From assembly GCF_900168685.1 (NCBI RefSeq), contig NZ_FVZN01000014.1, positions 2,232,001-2,296,000 on the forward strand: 64,000 nt of DNA. The letters are read 5' to 3'. Under the pieces are notes generated by a model, which was given only the letters and a program-made list of their open reading frames with translations, was not told the DNA's origin and made no database searches. Positions 37,910 through 48,005 of the stretch are shown here, piece after piece (position 1 is the first letter of the stretch; every line of letters begins with the position of its first letter). Source of the stretch: Solibacillus isronensis (lineage in GTDB: Bacteria; Bacillota; Bacilli; Bacillales_A; Planococcaceae). Made by a program: the position numbers and the translations under genes.

Positions 37910-39771
37910 TAATATTGTAGTTCCATAGGTTTTTCATATATACATAGACGATTTTTTCCGTTTCGCTTTGCATGGTAAAGTGCAATATCCGCTTGCAAGA
38001 ACATATTTTTAAAATCCGGGCGGCTGCTCTTATGCCACGTAATCATTCCCGCAGAAACCGTAACTGAAGGATTTGTTACATTTGGTACCATTTGTACAAT
38101 TGCATCTGAGATTTCAATTGCTTCTCTGTCGGAAATATTCGGAATATAGATGGCGAGTTCTTCACCGCCCCAGCGTGAGCAAATGCCTCTTTTCCCTATT
38201 TCATTTTGCAGTCGTCTAGCAATTTGTACAATGACATCATCCCCGACTTGATGGCCGTATGTGTCATTAACCTTTTTAAAGTTATCAATATCAATTAACA
38301 GGAACATTCCTGAATCGTCCTTTTGAATAGCCTTCTCCACGTATGAATCGGAATAACTTCTTGCATAAAGCTTCGTTAAATGATCTCGATCCACCATCTC
38401 CTGAAGCTGTTCACGTAATACCGAATTGGAAATGGCTAATGACGAATGGTGAATAAGCGATTGCATTAATTTGAAGCTATCAAAGGAGAAAAAATACGGC
38501 TCTTTATGCAATACAATGCTAAACCCGATAATATCTTCTTCTACAATCATTGGAATGGCCATTATCGACTTATACTCAATGGCTCCTGAAATAAGACGGC
38601 TGAAATCGGCAATAAATAACGGGTCTTGTGTCGACTGAAAATGTTTTTCCACATGCTGAATATATACGTTACATGCTATATGATTGAACAGCTCTGTACA
38701 CGCTTCAGTCATGATATACTTTTCATCTTCTTTAAACAGGAAGCCAATTTCCATAGGCTGAAAAGATTTCAGCATTTGCTTTTGTAAAAATAAAAGCATT
38801 TCGCTGATCGTCAATTTCATATTTAAACGATGAGAAGTTTCATTAATTAACTGTAAATCCGTGATGAGACGATGTGATTGATGATAGAGTTTCGCGTTTT
38901 CCAAAGCATTTCCTGAAGCTTGGGCAAGCATCCGGATAAATTCTTTTTCTGGACTTGTAAATGAGTAATTAACGGGTGCTTTCACCTGTAAAATTCCATA
39001 GATTGCTTGTCTACCTTTTATAGGCACATTTAATAATCGACGGTTTTGCTCAACGGCTATATCCTCTTTCAATTCTCCCGATACGAAAGATTCGATTGTG
39101 GCAGGACGTTCCGACAAATAGTCGAAAGGCTTTATTTTCACTCTCGTTTGACGGTCTTGGTCATTAGATAAGATCAGTTCAACTTCAAGACCCGGAAAAT
39201 TTTCTTCTATTGTTATAAGCACATTTTCCAAAATTACATCTATATCCATCGTAGAATGGAAAAGGTCTGTCATCCCGTATAATTTACGGTACTTTTGTTC
39301 GTTCGAATAAACTTCATATTTTTTAGTTAAAAATGAATAGGAAGCGGATATCGCCCCTACAATTTCCTCTGTCAGCACTGCTTGTACAGGTGCGTTTCCA
39401 GGATTATATTTAAATATAATAATAGCTTCTATTTTATCATTTATTATAAGTGGCATAACATCCGTATGATTTTCAAAATACGGCTGTTCTCTAAAAAACC
39501 CGGGTAACTTCACAACTTTATTACCATTAAAATAGGGTTGTATTAAATCTAATGTTACATCAACATTCAGTATTTCTAAGTTGTCGATCGGTTTCAATTT
39601 ATTTTCGCTTACATGAAATAAAAAACAATGTTCCATATTAAAATGTTTAATTAGATTTTCATTTAATAGGCAAAAGTAATCATAAAATTTACTTCGTTGT
39701 AATTTTGTATTCATACAAAGGCTTAAGATATCCGATTTAAATTGATCAATCTTGTGTTGATTTTCCACCAT
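37909..39771 (-). CDS. dgcP: GAF-GGDEF diguanylate cyclase, DgcP-like
   Basis: Cytoplasmic enzyme making cyclic di-GMP from two GTP. 620 residues: tandem GAF-type sensory regions (about 1-140, 170-310 and 330-460) followed by a GGDEF domain (about 460-620). The active loop is SRWGGEELAIY, an accepted GG(D/E)E(F/L) variant, and DIDNFKKVNDTYGHQVGDD is intact. The upstream RxxD inhibition site is not present (RGIC). The position between ytsP and rpsD matches B. subtilis dgcP (ytrP). No membrane segment is visible. ATG at 39771 follows AAGGTGA; the longer frame has no site. Confidence 0.88.
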   Translation of the reverse strand: MVENQHKIDQFKSDILSLCMNTKLQRSKFYDYFCLLNENLIKHFNMEHCFLFHVSENKLKPIDNLEILNVDVTLDLIQPYFNGNKVVKLPGFFREQPYFENHTDVMPLIINDKIEAIIIFKYNPGNAPVQAVLTEEIVGAISASYSFLTKKYEVYSNEQKYRKLYGMTDLFHSTMDIDVILENVLITIEENFPGLEVELILSNDQDRQTRVKIKPFDYLSERPATIESFVSGELKEDIAVEQNRRLLNVPIKGRQAIYGILQVKAPVNYSFTSPEKEFIRMLAQASGNALENAKLYHQSHRLITDLQLINETSHRLNMKLTISEMLLFLQKQMLKSFQPMEIGFLFKEDEKYIMTEACTELFNHIACNVYIQHVEKHFQSTQDPLFIADFSRLISGAIEYKSIMAIPMIVEEDIIGFSIVLHKEPYFFSFDSFKLMQSLIHHSSLAISNSVLREQLQEMVDRDHLTKLYARSYSDSYVEKAIQKDDSGMFLLIDIDNFKKVNDTYGHQVGDDVIVQIARRLQNEIGKRGICSRWGGEELAIYIPNISDREAIEISDAIVQMVPNVTNPSVTVSAGMITWHKSSRPDFKNMFLQADIALYHAKRNGKNRLCIYEKPMELQY

Positions 39772-40027
39772 TAAATCACCTTTTCTTTTACTATTGCGAT
39801 GTCGGTTCTTTTCACTTAACCTAAAGTATACACATTTCATGTCTTATTGACTATTTAATTTTGTTATATTTTTCTAATAAACACCCCAATTTGAATTGTT
39901 TTTCGAAGATTCAAGTATTTTCCCGTTCTTATCTACTACCCACTTTTATGATTAAATACCCATATAAATGATAATTTATTTTTATTTTTCTTTCCTCATA
40001 GTCTATTCAAAAAGTAACACACCTTTG

Positions 40028-40056
40028 TTGACGAATAGATAAAAAAAAGATACAAT
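40028..40056 (+). promoter_or_regulatory. sigma-A promoter of rpsD
   Basis: TTGACG (40028-40033), 17 bases, TACAAT (40051-40056). The start codon is 200 bases downstream, which leaves room for a long leader. The gap from dgcP to this promoter (39772-40027) contains no gene. Confidence 0.8.
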
Positions 40057-40062
40057 AGCCTT

Positions 40063-40255
40063 TGTGTAAAATGAATGCAGTAGTTGTATAACTTAAATGC
40101 AGTATTTTATTCCTTCTGTTTAAACAGAATGGTGTATTGTGTAACCCTTTCGGCTGCATGGGCGAAGATACATGAAAATAGAATACCGTTTAATGTCGGG
40201 TACAACTGGTTTTTTCTTTTACAACAAAAACCAATTTTAAGGAGGAGACACAATT
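40063..40255 (+). ncRNA. rpsD leader, probable S4 autoregulatory RNA
   Basis: A roughly 190-base untranslated leader with several hairpins, among them TTCTGTTT-AAACAGAA and, just before the ribosome site, TGGTTTTT / AAAAACCA. A direct repeat AATGCAGTA occurs twice with a 22-base period (40074 and 40096). In Bacillus, S4 represses rpsD by binding such a leader. The identification rests on position and folding, not on an alignment. Confidence 0.6.
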
Positions 40256-40858
40256 ATGTCTCGTTATACAGGTCCATCTTGGAAACTTTCTCGTCGTCTT
40301 GGTATTTCATTAAGCGGCACAGGTAAAGAAATCGCTAAACGCCCTTACGCACCAGGTCAACACGGCCCGAACTCTCGTGGTAAAAAATCAGAGTACGGTC
40401 TACAATTAACTGAAAAGCAAAAATTACGTCATATGTATGGTATGACTGAACGTCAATTCAAAAACACTTACCTACGTGCAGGTAAATTACAAGGTGTACA
40501 CGGTGAAAACTTCATGATCTTACTTGAAACTCGCCTTGACAACTTAGTTTACCGTTTAGGTTTAGCTCGCACTCGTCGTGCAGCTCGTCAATTAGTTAAC
40601 CACGGTCACATCTTAGTTGATGGTAACCGCGTTGACATCCCATCTTACTCAGTAAAACCAGGTCAAACGATCTCTTTACGTGAGAAATCAGCTAACCTTT
40701 CAGTTGTTGCTGAATCAATCGAAGTAAACAGCTTCGTACCAGAATATTTATCATTCGATGCAGACTCTAAAGTAGGTACTTTCGTACGTTTACCAGAGCG
40801 CTCTGAATTATCTTCTGAAATCAACGAACAATTCATCGTAGAGTTCTACTCTCGTTAA
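40256..40858 (+). CDS. rpsD: 30S ribosomal protein S4
   Basis: Primary 16S rRNA-binding protein that starts assembly of the 30S body; 200 residues. The start [16 protein letters not shown] is canonical for Firmicutes; the S4 RNA-binding domain lies near 91-155 ([30 protein letters not shown]). No zinc-binding cysteines, so it is the C-minus form. Strong AAGGAGG site. Codon use is strongly biased, as for highly expressed genes. Confidence 0.98.
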   Translation: MSRYTGPSWKLSRRLGISLSGTGKEIAKRPYAPGQHGPNSRGKKSEYGLQLTEKQKLRHMYGMTERQFKNTYLRAGKLQGVHGENFMILLETRLDNLVYRLGLARTRRAARQLVNHGHILVDGNRVDIPSYSVKPGQTISLREKSANLSVVAESIEVNSFVPEYLSFDADSKVGTFVRLPERSELSSEINEQFIVEFYSR

Positions 40859-40887
40859 TCTTTCGAGCTTCAGATATATTCGATCGA

Positions 40888-40927
40888 ACCATCAAGCCCT
40901 GTTCATCAGGTGCTTGGTGGTTTTTTT
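40888..40927 (+). terminator. rpsD terminator
   Basis: ACCATCAAGC / GCTTGGTGGT with an inner CCTG / CAGG, followed by T7. Confidence 0.93.
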
Positions 40928-41020
40928 ATTAATTTCGGCAAAACTTTTTTTAAATTTGTTCAATCGCCCCGATCAACCTTTCTTCGTTGAATAGGATAAC
41001 GAGGAAGGGGGGTGAATTTA

Positions 41021-41185
41021 ATGGGTTACGGATATGAAGGATATCAAAATCAAGGAAACTACGGTGGTTACGGCGGTTACGGCTGTGGTGGCGGTGGTAA
41101 CAGCGGCGGTAATAGCTCAACTTTCGTTCTGATCGTTGTTCTATTCATTCTTTTAATTATTGTCGGCGCTACTTTTGCTTACTAA
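41021..41185 (+). CDS. YjcZ-type small sporulation membrane protein
   Basis: 54-residue protein: a Gly/Tyr/Asn-rich N-terminal half with repeated GGYGGYG, one cysteine at 22, and a C-terminal hydrophobic helix FVLIVVLFILLIIVGATFAY. This layout is that of the YjcZ/SscA-like sporulation proteins common in Bacillales. It has an excellent AAGGGGGGTG ribosome site and its own terminator. Probably made in the sporangium, though no clear sporulation sigma-factor promoter could be read upstream. Confidence 0.85.
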   Translation: MGYGYEGYQNQGNYGGYGGYGCGGGGNSGGNSSTFVLIVVLFILLIIVGATFAY

Positions 41186-41259
41186 TAGCATCGATTCACA
41201 AAAAATTTTTAGCTAGCCAGGAATAATTCCAACTACTTATTACTGCATTTCACGCCATT

Positions 41260-41287
41260 AGGGTCACTTCCCCCAGTGACCCTTTTA
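41260..41287 (+). terminator. terminator of the YjcZ-type gene
   Basis: Perfect 9-bp stem AGGGTCACT / AGTGACCCT, 6-base loop, then TTTT. Confidence 0.88.
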
Positions 41288-41354
41288 ATTTTATATTCAG
41301 TGACAGTATACTTGGCTTTTTCCTGCACACTCAGACAATACAACCCGCTAACAA

Positions 41355-41395
41355 TAAAAAAGATGCTGTACGCTTATATAGCGACAGCATCTTTT
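41355..41395 (-). terminator. terminator of the Yip1-domain gene
   Basis: AAAGATGCTGT / ACAGCATCTTT with an inner CGC / GCG pair, followed on the minus strand by a T run. Confidence 0.88.
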
Positions 41396-41441
41396 AATTT
41401 AAACGTATAATTAGAATACGTCACAATTTTAACAATATATT

Positions 41442-42053
41442 TTAAAATACAAAGTAACTTGCTCCTAGTACGGCAATTACTATAAACGAAGCAAAAAATG
41501 CTTTCCACTTAGAAATGCGGTGAACTTCTGAGATTCCAATAACTGTGATGACATATGTCCAAATACTACTAATAATAATTAGTGTTCCGCAAACAAATTG
41601 CAGAATCAAATCACCTAGTGACGTCTCCATATAGGAAATCGCGAAAAATGACTGTGGCGCGAATTGCATCCAGAACAGCAGAACCGGCAATATCCAAATA
41701 TAAGGAATCATTGTCACACTAATCATGCGGAACATTTCTTTAAACTTCCCTATACCACCGAACGCTTTTGCTGATAATGTTAATATGCCCGCTGATAAAA
41801 CTGTAGAAAGAAAATACAGTATTAAACTAAATAGAAATGTTGAATAAACGATATCCCCTAGTGTATATTGTCCTGTAAATTCACTACCGATAAAGCTGAC
41901 TAAATTGCTAGCAAACACTCCGATAATACCAACGAAAATGAAATAAGATAACTTTTTAGTTGTTAACACATAACGAATAGTATCTCGGGGTTTAACAGCA
42001 ATGCTTAATATGGCATGTCGATCATCGACTGTACCTGTTAATTGCTCACTCAA
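41442..42053 (-). CDS. Yip1-domain membrane protein
   Basis: 203-residue integral membrane protein with five predicted helices (near 38-58, 68-92, 110-130, 145-165 and 180-200), of the Yip1/YIF1 domain type. Function unknown in bacteria. TTG start eight bases after GGGGG; no ATG alternative in frame. It lies 97 bases beyond the start of the following PstS-like gene and may be transcribed with it. Confidence 0.7.
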   Translation of the reverse strand: MSEQLTGTVDDRHAILSIAVKPRDTIRYVLTTKKLSYFIFVGIIGVFASNLVSFIGSEFTGQYTLGDIVYSTFLFSLILYFLSTVLSAGILTLSAKAFGGIGKFKEMFRMISVTMIPYIWILPVLLFWMQFAPQSFFAISYMETSLGDLILQFVCGTLIIISSIWTYVITVIGISEVHRISKWKAFFASFIVIAVLGASYFVF

Positions 42054-42150
42054 AATAACATCCCCCTAAAAATATGTATACATTCTATTATACTGATATC
42101 TTTAAGGTGATACAAAGTTATTGCTCCTTTAGTAGCATACCAATCTTTTA

Positions 42151-43323
42151 CTATTCGGCAGATTTAAGAGATACATAACCAGCCTTTTCCACTAATGCCT
42201 GCCCTTCTTCCGACAGCACCCAATCAATCAGTTTCTTAACATTTCCTGTTGGCTCGCCTGCTGTCACAATATAAAATTCGGAAGCGATCGGGTACGTATT
42301 GTTGCGAATTGTTTCTCTTGTCGGTGCCACTCCATCGATTTCCAAAAGTTTGATTTCTTTATTTTTAACCATCTCATTGGAATAGTAGCGGAAAGTATAG
42401 CCGATTGCATTTTTGTAATTTTTATATTGGGACACTTCATTGATAATTCCGCCCATACCTGTCGCTATATCTTCCGATGGTGCTTCCATTAATGGGGTAT
42501 CCCCCATTAGCCGTTGCAGTGCCGTTTGCGATCCGCTGTCCTGAGGTCTTTGGAACGCCCGGATTGCAGCATCTTTTCCGCCCACTTCTGACCAGTTTGT
42601 AATTTCCCCAGCATAAATTCCTTTAATTTGATCGAGCGATAAACGATTGACGTTATTTTTACTATTGACGAAAAAGACAAACGCTTCTTTTCCGATCGGC
42701 GTCAAATGAAGTTTAATCCCCCTTTGTTTGGCTTGATTAATTTGCGCATCGGAAGGGCCAGCTGCAAAAATCATGTCTGTATTTCCGAAAATCAGATTCG
42801 TATAGGCTTCATGTGTCTGGTTGACCATAACTTCACTCTTATAAGGATTGTATTCTTTTTTCGGATATATATGCTCTGTAATGGCGGCATACAATGGATA
42901 TAATGCAGTTGCCCCGTCCATTTTCGGTAAAGGTTCCTCTAGCATTAACGTTGGCTTCTTCTCCAACTGAACTAATTTATTTTTATCTGTAAACGGCTCA
43001 TATTGATAAATATCCACTTCTGCATCAACAGTCGGTACCCGATTATCGAACCATTTATAAACAGGTTGGACCGAACAGGCGACTAAAACAATTCCGGCGA
43101 TTATCCAAAAGATTTTTACACGTTTACTATTTTTATAAAATACATCAAAAATCACAAGCACATAACCAATGTATAAAATGACCGCAGCGGAAATTACTAA
43201 CGGTATATAATGAATATTGCCGCTAAACGCTACTAAAAATAACAATATGAAAGTAAAAAAGCAAACAGTCAGTAGGACAAAAATCGAAATAACAATTTTC
43301 CCTAAATACGATTTATTTTCCAT
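42151..43323 (-). CDS. membrane-anchored PstS-like phosphate-binding protein
   Basis: 390-residue hybrid. Three hydrophobic helices occupy the N-terminus (about 6-33, 38-62 and 72-92); the rest is a PBP-like domain of the PstS type (about 125-390). Motifs include an early DGATALYPLY loop, FAAGPSDAQ, and FQRPQDSGSQTAL, equivalent to the phosphate-binding loops of PstS. No pstC, pstA or pstB gene is nearby, so it may be a sensor or scavenger rather than transporter component. No lipobox. ATG at 43323 after AGGGGTG; a GTG three codons earlier overlaps that site. Confidence 0.75.
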   Translation of the reverse strand: MENKSYLGKIVISIFVLLTVCFFTFILLFLVAFSGNIHYIPLVISAAVILYIGYVLVIFDVFYKNSKRVKIFWIIAGIVLVACSVQPVYKWFDNRVPTVDAEVDIYQYEPFTDKNKLVQLEKKPTLMLEEPLPKMDGATALYPLYAAITEHIYPKKEYNPYKSEVMVNQTHEAYTNLIFGNTDMIFAAGPSDAQINQAKQRGIKLHLTPIGKEAFVFFVNSKNNVNRLSLDQIKGIYAGEITNWSEVGGKDAAIRAFQRPQDSGSQTALQRLMGDTPLMEAPSEDIATGMGGIINEVSQYKNYKNAIGYTFRYYSNEMVKNKEIKLLEIDGVAPTRETIRNNTYPIASEFYIVTAGEPTGNVKKLIDWVLSEEGQALVEKAGYVSLKSAE

Positions 43324-43416
43324 TACTATCACCCCTAACCTATACGTTCTTTATGAAACATGAAATTCCTTTTAAAAAACGTCTTGGAAAACTGCTTTCC
43401 AAGACGTTTAAATTAA

Positions 43417-44703
<1,287 letters not shown>

Positions 44704-44735
44704 TTACATGATGCGTCATTTACTTGTAAGGAAAA

Positions 44736-44978
44736 TAAAAAACGTCCCTACACGCAAATGCATGCAGGGACGTCAAATTTTAATTTAACGCGGTACCACC
44801 CGGCTTGAAGAAATATCAGTCTCTTTCTTCCACTTTAAGCGTCTATAACGTGACGATCCGTTCAGGCTCCAAGTACGTAATTCATAAATGCGCTATGTCT
44901 AGCTTTCACCAACCGCTAGCTCTCTATGCAGGGAACACATTTATTACTGCAAACTCTTCGCTGCCTGAAATTTATATT
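44736..44978 (-). ncRNA. T-box riboswitch of tyrS
   Basis: Read on the minus strand, the leader holds the highly conserved T-box GGGTGGTACCGCG (44789-44801) followed by the terminator ACGTCCCT / AGGGACGT (44742-44773) and TTTTTTA. The 5' half folds as a long stem I, and a GAATTACGTACTTGG segment near 44865-44880 offers a UAC tyrosine specifier. Uncharged tRNA-Tyr should favour read-through into tyrS. Confidence 0.93.
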
Positions 44979-44982
44979 TTCT

Positions 44983-45010
44983 ATTCTACCTAGAAAATAG
45001 TTGATGTCAA
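44983..45010 (-). promoter_or_regulatory. sigma-A promoter of tyrS
   Basis: Perfect TTGACA (45005-45010), 16 bases, TAGAAT (44983-44988) on the minus strand, immediately ahead of the T-box leader. Confidence 0.82.
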
Positions 45011-45037
45011 TATTTATATTCGTTTATATATCAAATA

Positions 45038-45046
45038 TGCTATAAT
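45038..45046 (+). promoter_or_regulatory. extended -10 promoter of the PBP gene
   Basis: TGCTATAAT, an exact extended -10 element, 26 bases before the GTG start. No convincing -35 box. Confidence 0.55.
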
Positions 45047-45072
45047 AAACAAGATTTTAGGAGGTCGATGAT

Positions 45073-47946
45073 GTGAGAGAATGGCTCGAAAAATTAAATA
45101 AAAAAATCGATATCCTTGCTTCTTCAGAACGAATGCGCTACGTCCGAATTGGAGGCGGTGTATTCTGGAATTTAACATTGCTGGCGATTATTTTTATAGC
45201 TGCGACACTGTTGTTTGTCGGAGGTGTAGGCGCAGGTTACTTCGCATCATTAACAAAGGATGAACCTTTGCGATCGAAAGAAGAAATGCGCGAACAAATT
45301 TTCAGCTATGAAGAAACAAGTGAACTTTATTTTGCGAACGATATTTACATAGGAAAGATCCGAACTGATTTAGATCGACGTGAAACATCGCTAGCTAATA
45401 TATCCCCATCCTTGATTAATGCTGTACTTGCTACAGAGGATGAATATTTCAGGGAGCATACCGGCATAGTGCCGAAAGCAGTATTACGGGGATTACTGCA
45501 AGACGTATCCAACTCGTCAACACAGACAGGTGGCTCTACCCTTACACAGCAATTAATAAAGAACCAAATCTTAACGAATGAAGTTTCCTATGAACGTAAA
45601 GCAAAGGAAATATTACTTGCCTATCGTTTGGAACATTTTATGACAAAAGAAGAAATACTAGAAGCCTATTTAAATATTATCCCGTACGGCCGAAATTCTT
45701 CAGGTCGTAATATTGCTGGTATCGAGACGGCTGCACAAGGTATTTTTGGTGTGTCCGCATCTAAATTAAATTTACCTCAGGCTGCCTATATTGCCGGTAT
45801 CCCTCAGGCACCTTTCACCTACACACCTTTTACAAATAAAGGTGAGCAAAAAAGCGCGGAAGGGATACAACCAGGTATTGACCGTATGAAAACTGTTCTT
45901 TATCGTATGCTGGAAGCGGGCTATATTACAGAGAAAGAATATAACGAAGCAATTGCGTATGATATTCCGAAAGACTTTAAAGGATATGAAATCCGTCCGG
46001 AAGAAAAATATCCTTGGTTAACGGCTGAGCTTGAGCTCCGTTCAAAAGAAATCTTTGCGAAAATACTCGCGGAAAAAGACGGCATTGATCCGGATCGTTT
46101 AAAAGAGGAAGAGAACTTAAATGAAAAGTATACAATAATGGCCGACCGTACAATACGTTCCGGCGGTTACCGTATTTACTCAACGATCAATAAAGATATG
46201 TATGATTCCATGAAAAAAGTGACGGAGGAATTCACTTTATACGGACAAACATACAAGAAGAAAGAAAAAGATCCTGAAACAGGCGAAGAAATCGAAGTGG
46301 ATGTGCCTGTACAAACAGGAAGTATTGTTATTGAAAATAGTACCGGCCGCATTTTAAGTTTCGTTGGCGGACGGGACCATAATATTACACAAGTAAATCA
46401 CGCAACAAATGCATTCCGATCAAACGGTTCAACAATGAAGCCGTTGCTTGCCTACGCACCAGCGCTTGATTACGGTGTCATCGGAGCAGGAAGCCCTGTT
46501 GTCGATGTGAAATTTAAACGTCCATCTGACGGCTATGCTCCTGTAAACTATAACCCGAATCAGGAATTAGGAATTATACCAGCACGTCAGGCGGTTGCTT
46601 CATCCCAAAACTTAGCCGTCCTAAGATTATATGATTCAATTTTAGATCGCAGTCCGGCAACCTATTTGGAAAAAATGGGCTTCTCCAAGCTAGACAGAAA
46701 GGACTATGTAAACCTTTCTACAGTTCTTGGAGCTTTGGAAATTGGTGCTTCAGTTGAAGAAAATACCAATGCCTATGCGACATTTGCCAATAACGGCCAA
46801 TTTATCGATGCCTACATGATTGATCGCATTGAAGATTTGGATGGCAATATTATTTATGAACATAAAGTTGAGCCTGTGAAAGTGTTTGCGCCTGAAACAG
46901 CGTATATGATGACAGATATGCTGCGTGATGTGCTGAAGCAAGGCGGAACAGGAACATTGGCAAAAAGCCAGTTGAAATTCTCATCTGACTTCGCTGCCAA
47001 GTCTGGTACAACACAGGACCATAACGATGTTTGGTTTGTTGGATATAACCCGAATATATCGATAGGTGTCTGGATGGGTTACGAAAAACTGCGGACACTT
47101 TATGCATTTAATAACCGTTACCAGCATCCAAGTCAGCGTGTAAACCGTTTATGGGCAAAGTACCTAAATACACTTTATGACATTGACCCGGAATTAATCG
47201 GTACGAAAGAAACATTTAAAAAACCTGAAGGCGTTGTGACAAGATCATTTTGTGGTATTTCAGGTCTGGCACCTTCTACTTCATGTGCCAATGCCGGTTT
47301 AGTCACTTCCGATCTATTTAATAAAAATGTATTTTTACCGTCACAGCCGGATGATAGCTTTGTATCTTCCACATCAGTTGTAATTAACGGCAACACATAT
47401 GCTGCATTACCGAATACACCTACTGAGTTTGTTCAAATGAGCGGTTTCGGATTAAATCAGGCCTTTGTTGACCGCATGTTAGGCAAACTAGGTGGAGACG
47501 CTTCAAAATTATTGTCATTCAGTTCAGGTAAGGGTGTTGTAACCGGTGCTCCATTCTCGGCAGACAGTGCGCCACCGCAACCTGTTTTTGCTACATTGGC
47601 AAATGGTTCACTTTCATGGACAGCCTCTCCATCAAATGATGTTGTTGGCTATCGCGTATATAGTGTTACCGATCAAGGTAGATCGCTTGTACGTTCATTA
47701 AAATCTTATGAAGGATACCGCGTGTCTGTTTCACCAGGCGTTCGCTACATCGTTGTAGCAGTCGATATTACAGGATTGGAATCCGGTTATTCGAATGAAG
47801 TCGGAGAAGTGGTGGAAACTGCTCCACCTGAACCACCGGAAACAGAAGAAGATGAAGAAAATGTTGTACCTGGGGAAATAATTGAAGACCTGGACGAGAT
47901 TGAAGTTGACGTTGATCCGGTCGAACCAGAACCATCAGGAGAATAA
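45073..47946 (+). CDS. class A penicillin-binding protein
   Basis: Bifunctional peptidoglycan synthase of 957 residues. One N-terminal membrane helix (about 30-57); a GT51 glycosyltransferase with ATEDEYFREHTG (near 118) and TGGSTLTQQLIKNQ; then a transpeptidase with SxxK as STMK (near 452), SQN, and KSGT (near 642). The C-terminus adds a fibronectin type III-like segment (about 830-915) and a strongly acidic Pro/Glu tail. The layout is PBP1A/PBP2c-like; no PASTA domain. GTG start after AGGAGG. Convergent with argD across a strong terminator. Confidence 0.92.
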   Translation: MREWLEKLNKKIDILASSERMRYVRIGGGVFWNLTLLAIIFIAATLLFVGGVGAGYFASLTKDEPLRSKEEMREQIFSYEETSELYFANDIYIGKIRTDLDRRETSLANISPSLINAVLATEDEYFREHTGIVPKAVLRGLLQDVSNSSTQTGGSTLTQQLIKNQILTNEVSYERKAKEILLAYRLEHFMTKEEILEAYLNIIPYGRNSSGRNIAGIETAAQGIFGVSASKLNLPQAAYIAGIPQAPFTYTPFTNKGEQKSAEGIQPGIDRMKTVLYRMLEAGYITEKEYNEAIAYDIPKDFKGYEIRPEEKYPWLTAELELRSKEIFAKILAEKDGIDPDRLKEEENLNEKYTIMADRTIRSGGYRIYSTINKDMYDSMKKVTEEFTLYGQTYKKKEKDPETGEEIEVDVPVQTGSIVIENSTGRILSFVGGRDHNITQVNHATNAFRSNGSTMKPLLAYAPALDYGVIGAGSPVVDVKFKRPSDGYAPVNYNPNQELGIIPARQAVASSQNLAVLRLYDSILDRSPATYLEKMGFSKLDRKDYVNLSTVLGALEIGASVEENTNAYATFANNGQFIDAYMIDRIEDLDGNIIYEHKVEPVKVFAPETAYMMTDMLRDVLKQGGTGTLAKSQLKFSSDFAAKSGTTQDHNDVWFVGYNPNISIGVWMGYEKLRTLYAFNNRYQHPSQRVNRLWAKYLNTLYDIDPELIGTKETFKKPEGVVTRSFCGISGLAPSTSCANAGLVTSDLFNKNVFLPSQPDDSFVSSTSVVINGNTYAALPNTPTEFVQMSGFGLNQAFVDRMLGKLGGDASKLLSFSSGKGVVTGAPFSADSAPPQPVFATLANGSLSWTASPSNDVVGYRVYSVTDQGRSLVRSLKSYEGYRVSVSPGVRYIVVAVDITGLESGYSNEVGEVVETAPPEPPETEEDEENVVPGEIIEDLDEIEVDVDPVEPEPSGE

Positions 47947-47951
47947 AAGCA

Positions 47952-47994
47952 AAAAAATCTCACCAACTCATAGTAAAGTTGGTGAGATTTTTTT
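47952..47994. terminator. bidirectional terminator between the PBP gene and argD
   Basis: A stem of about 17 bp (AAAAAATCTCACCAACT with its complement) with a 7-base loop and T7 on both strands. Confidence 0.94.
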
Positions 47995-48005
47995 ATGCAA
48001 TTAAA

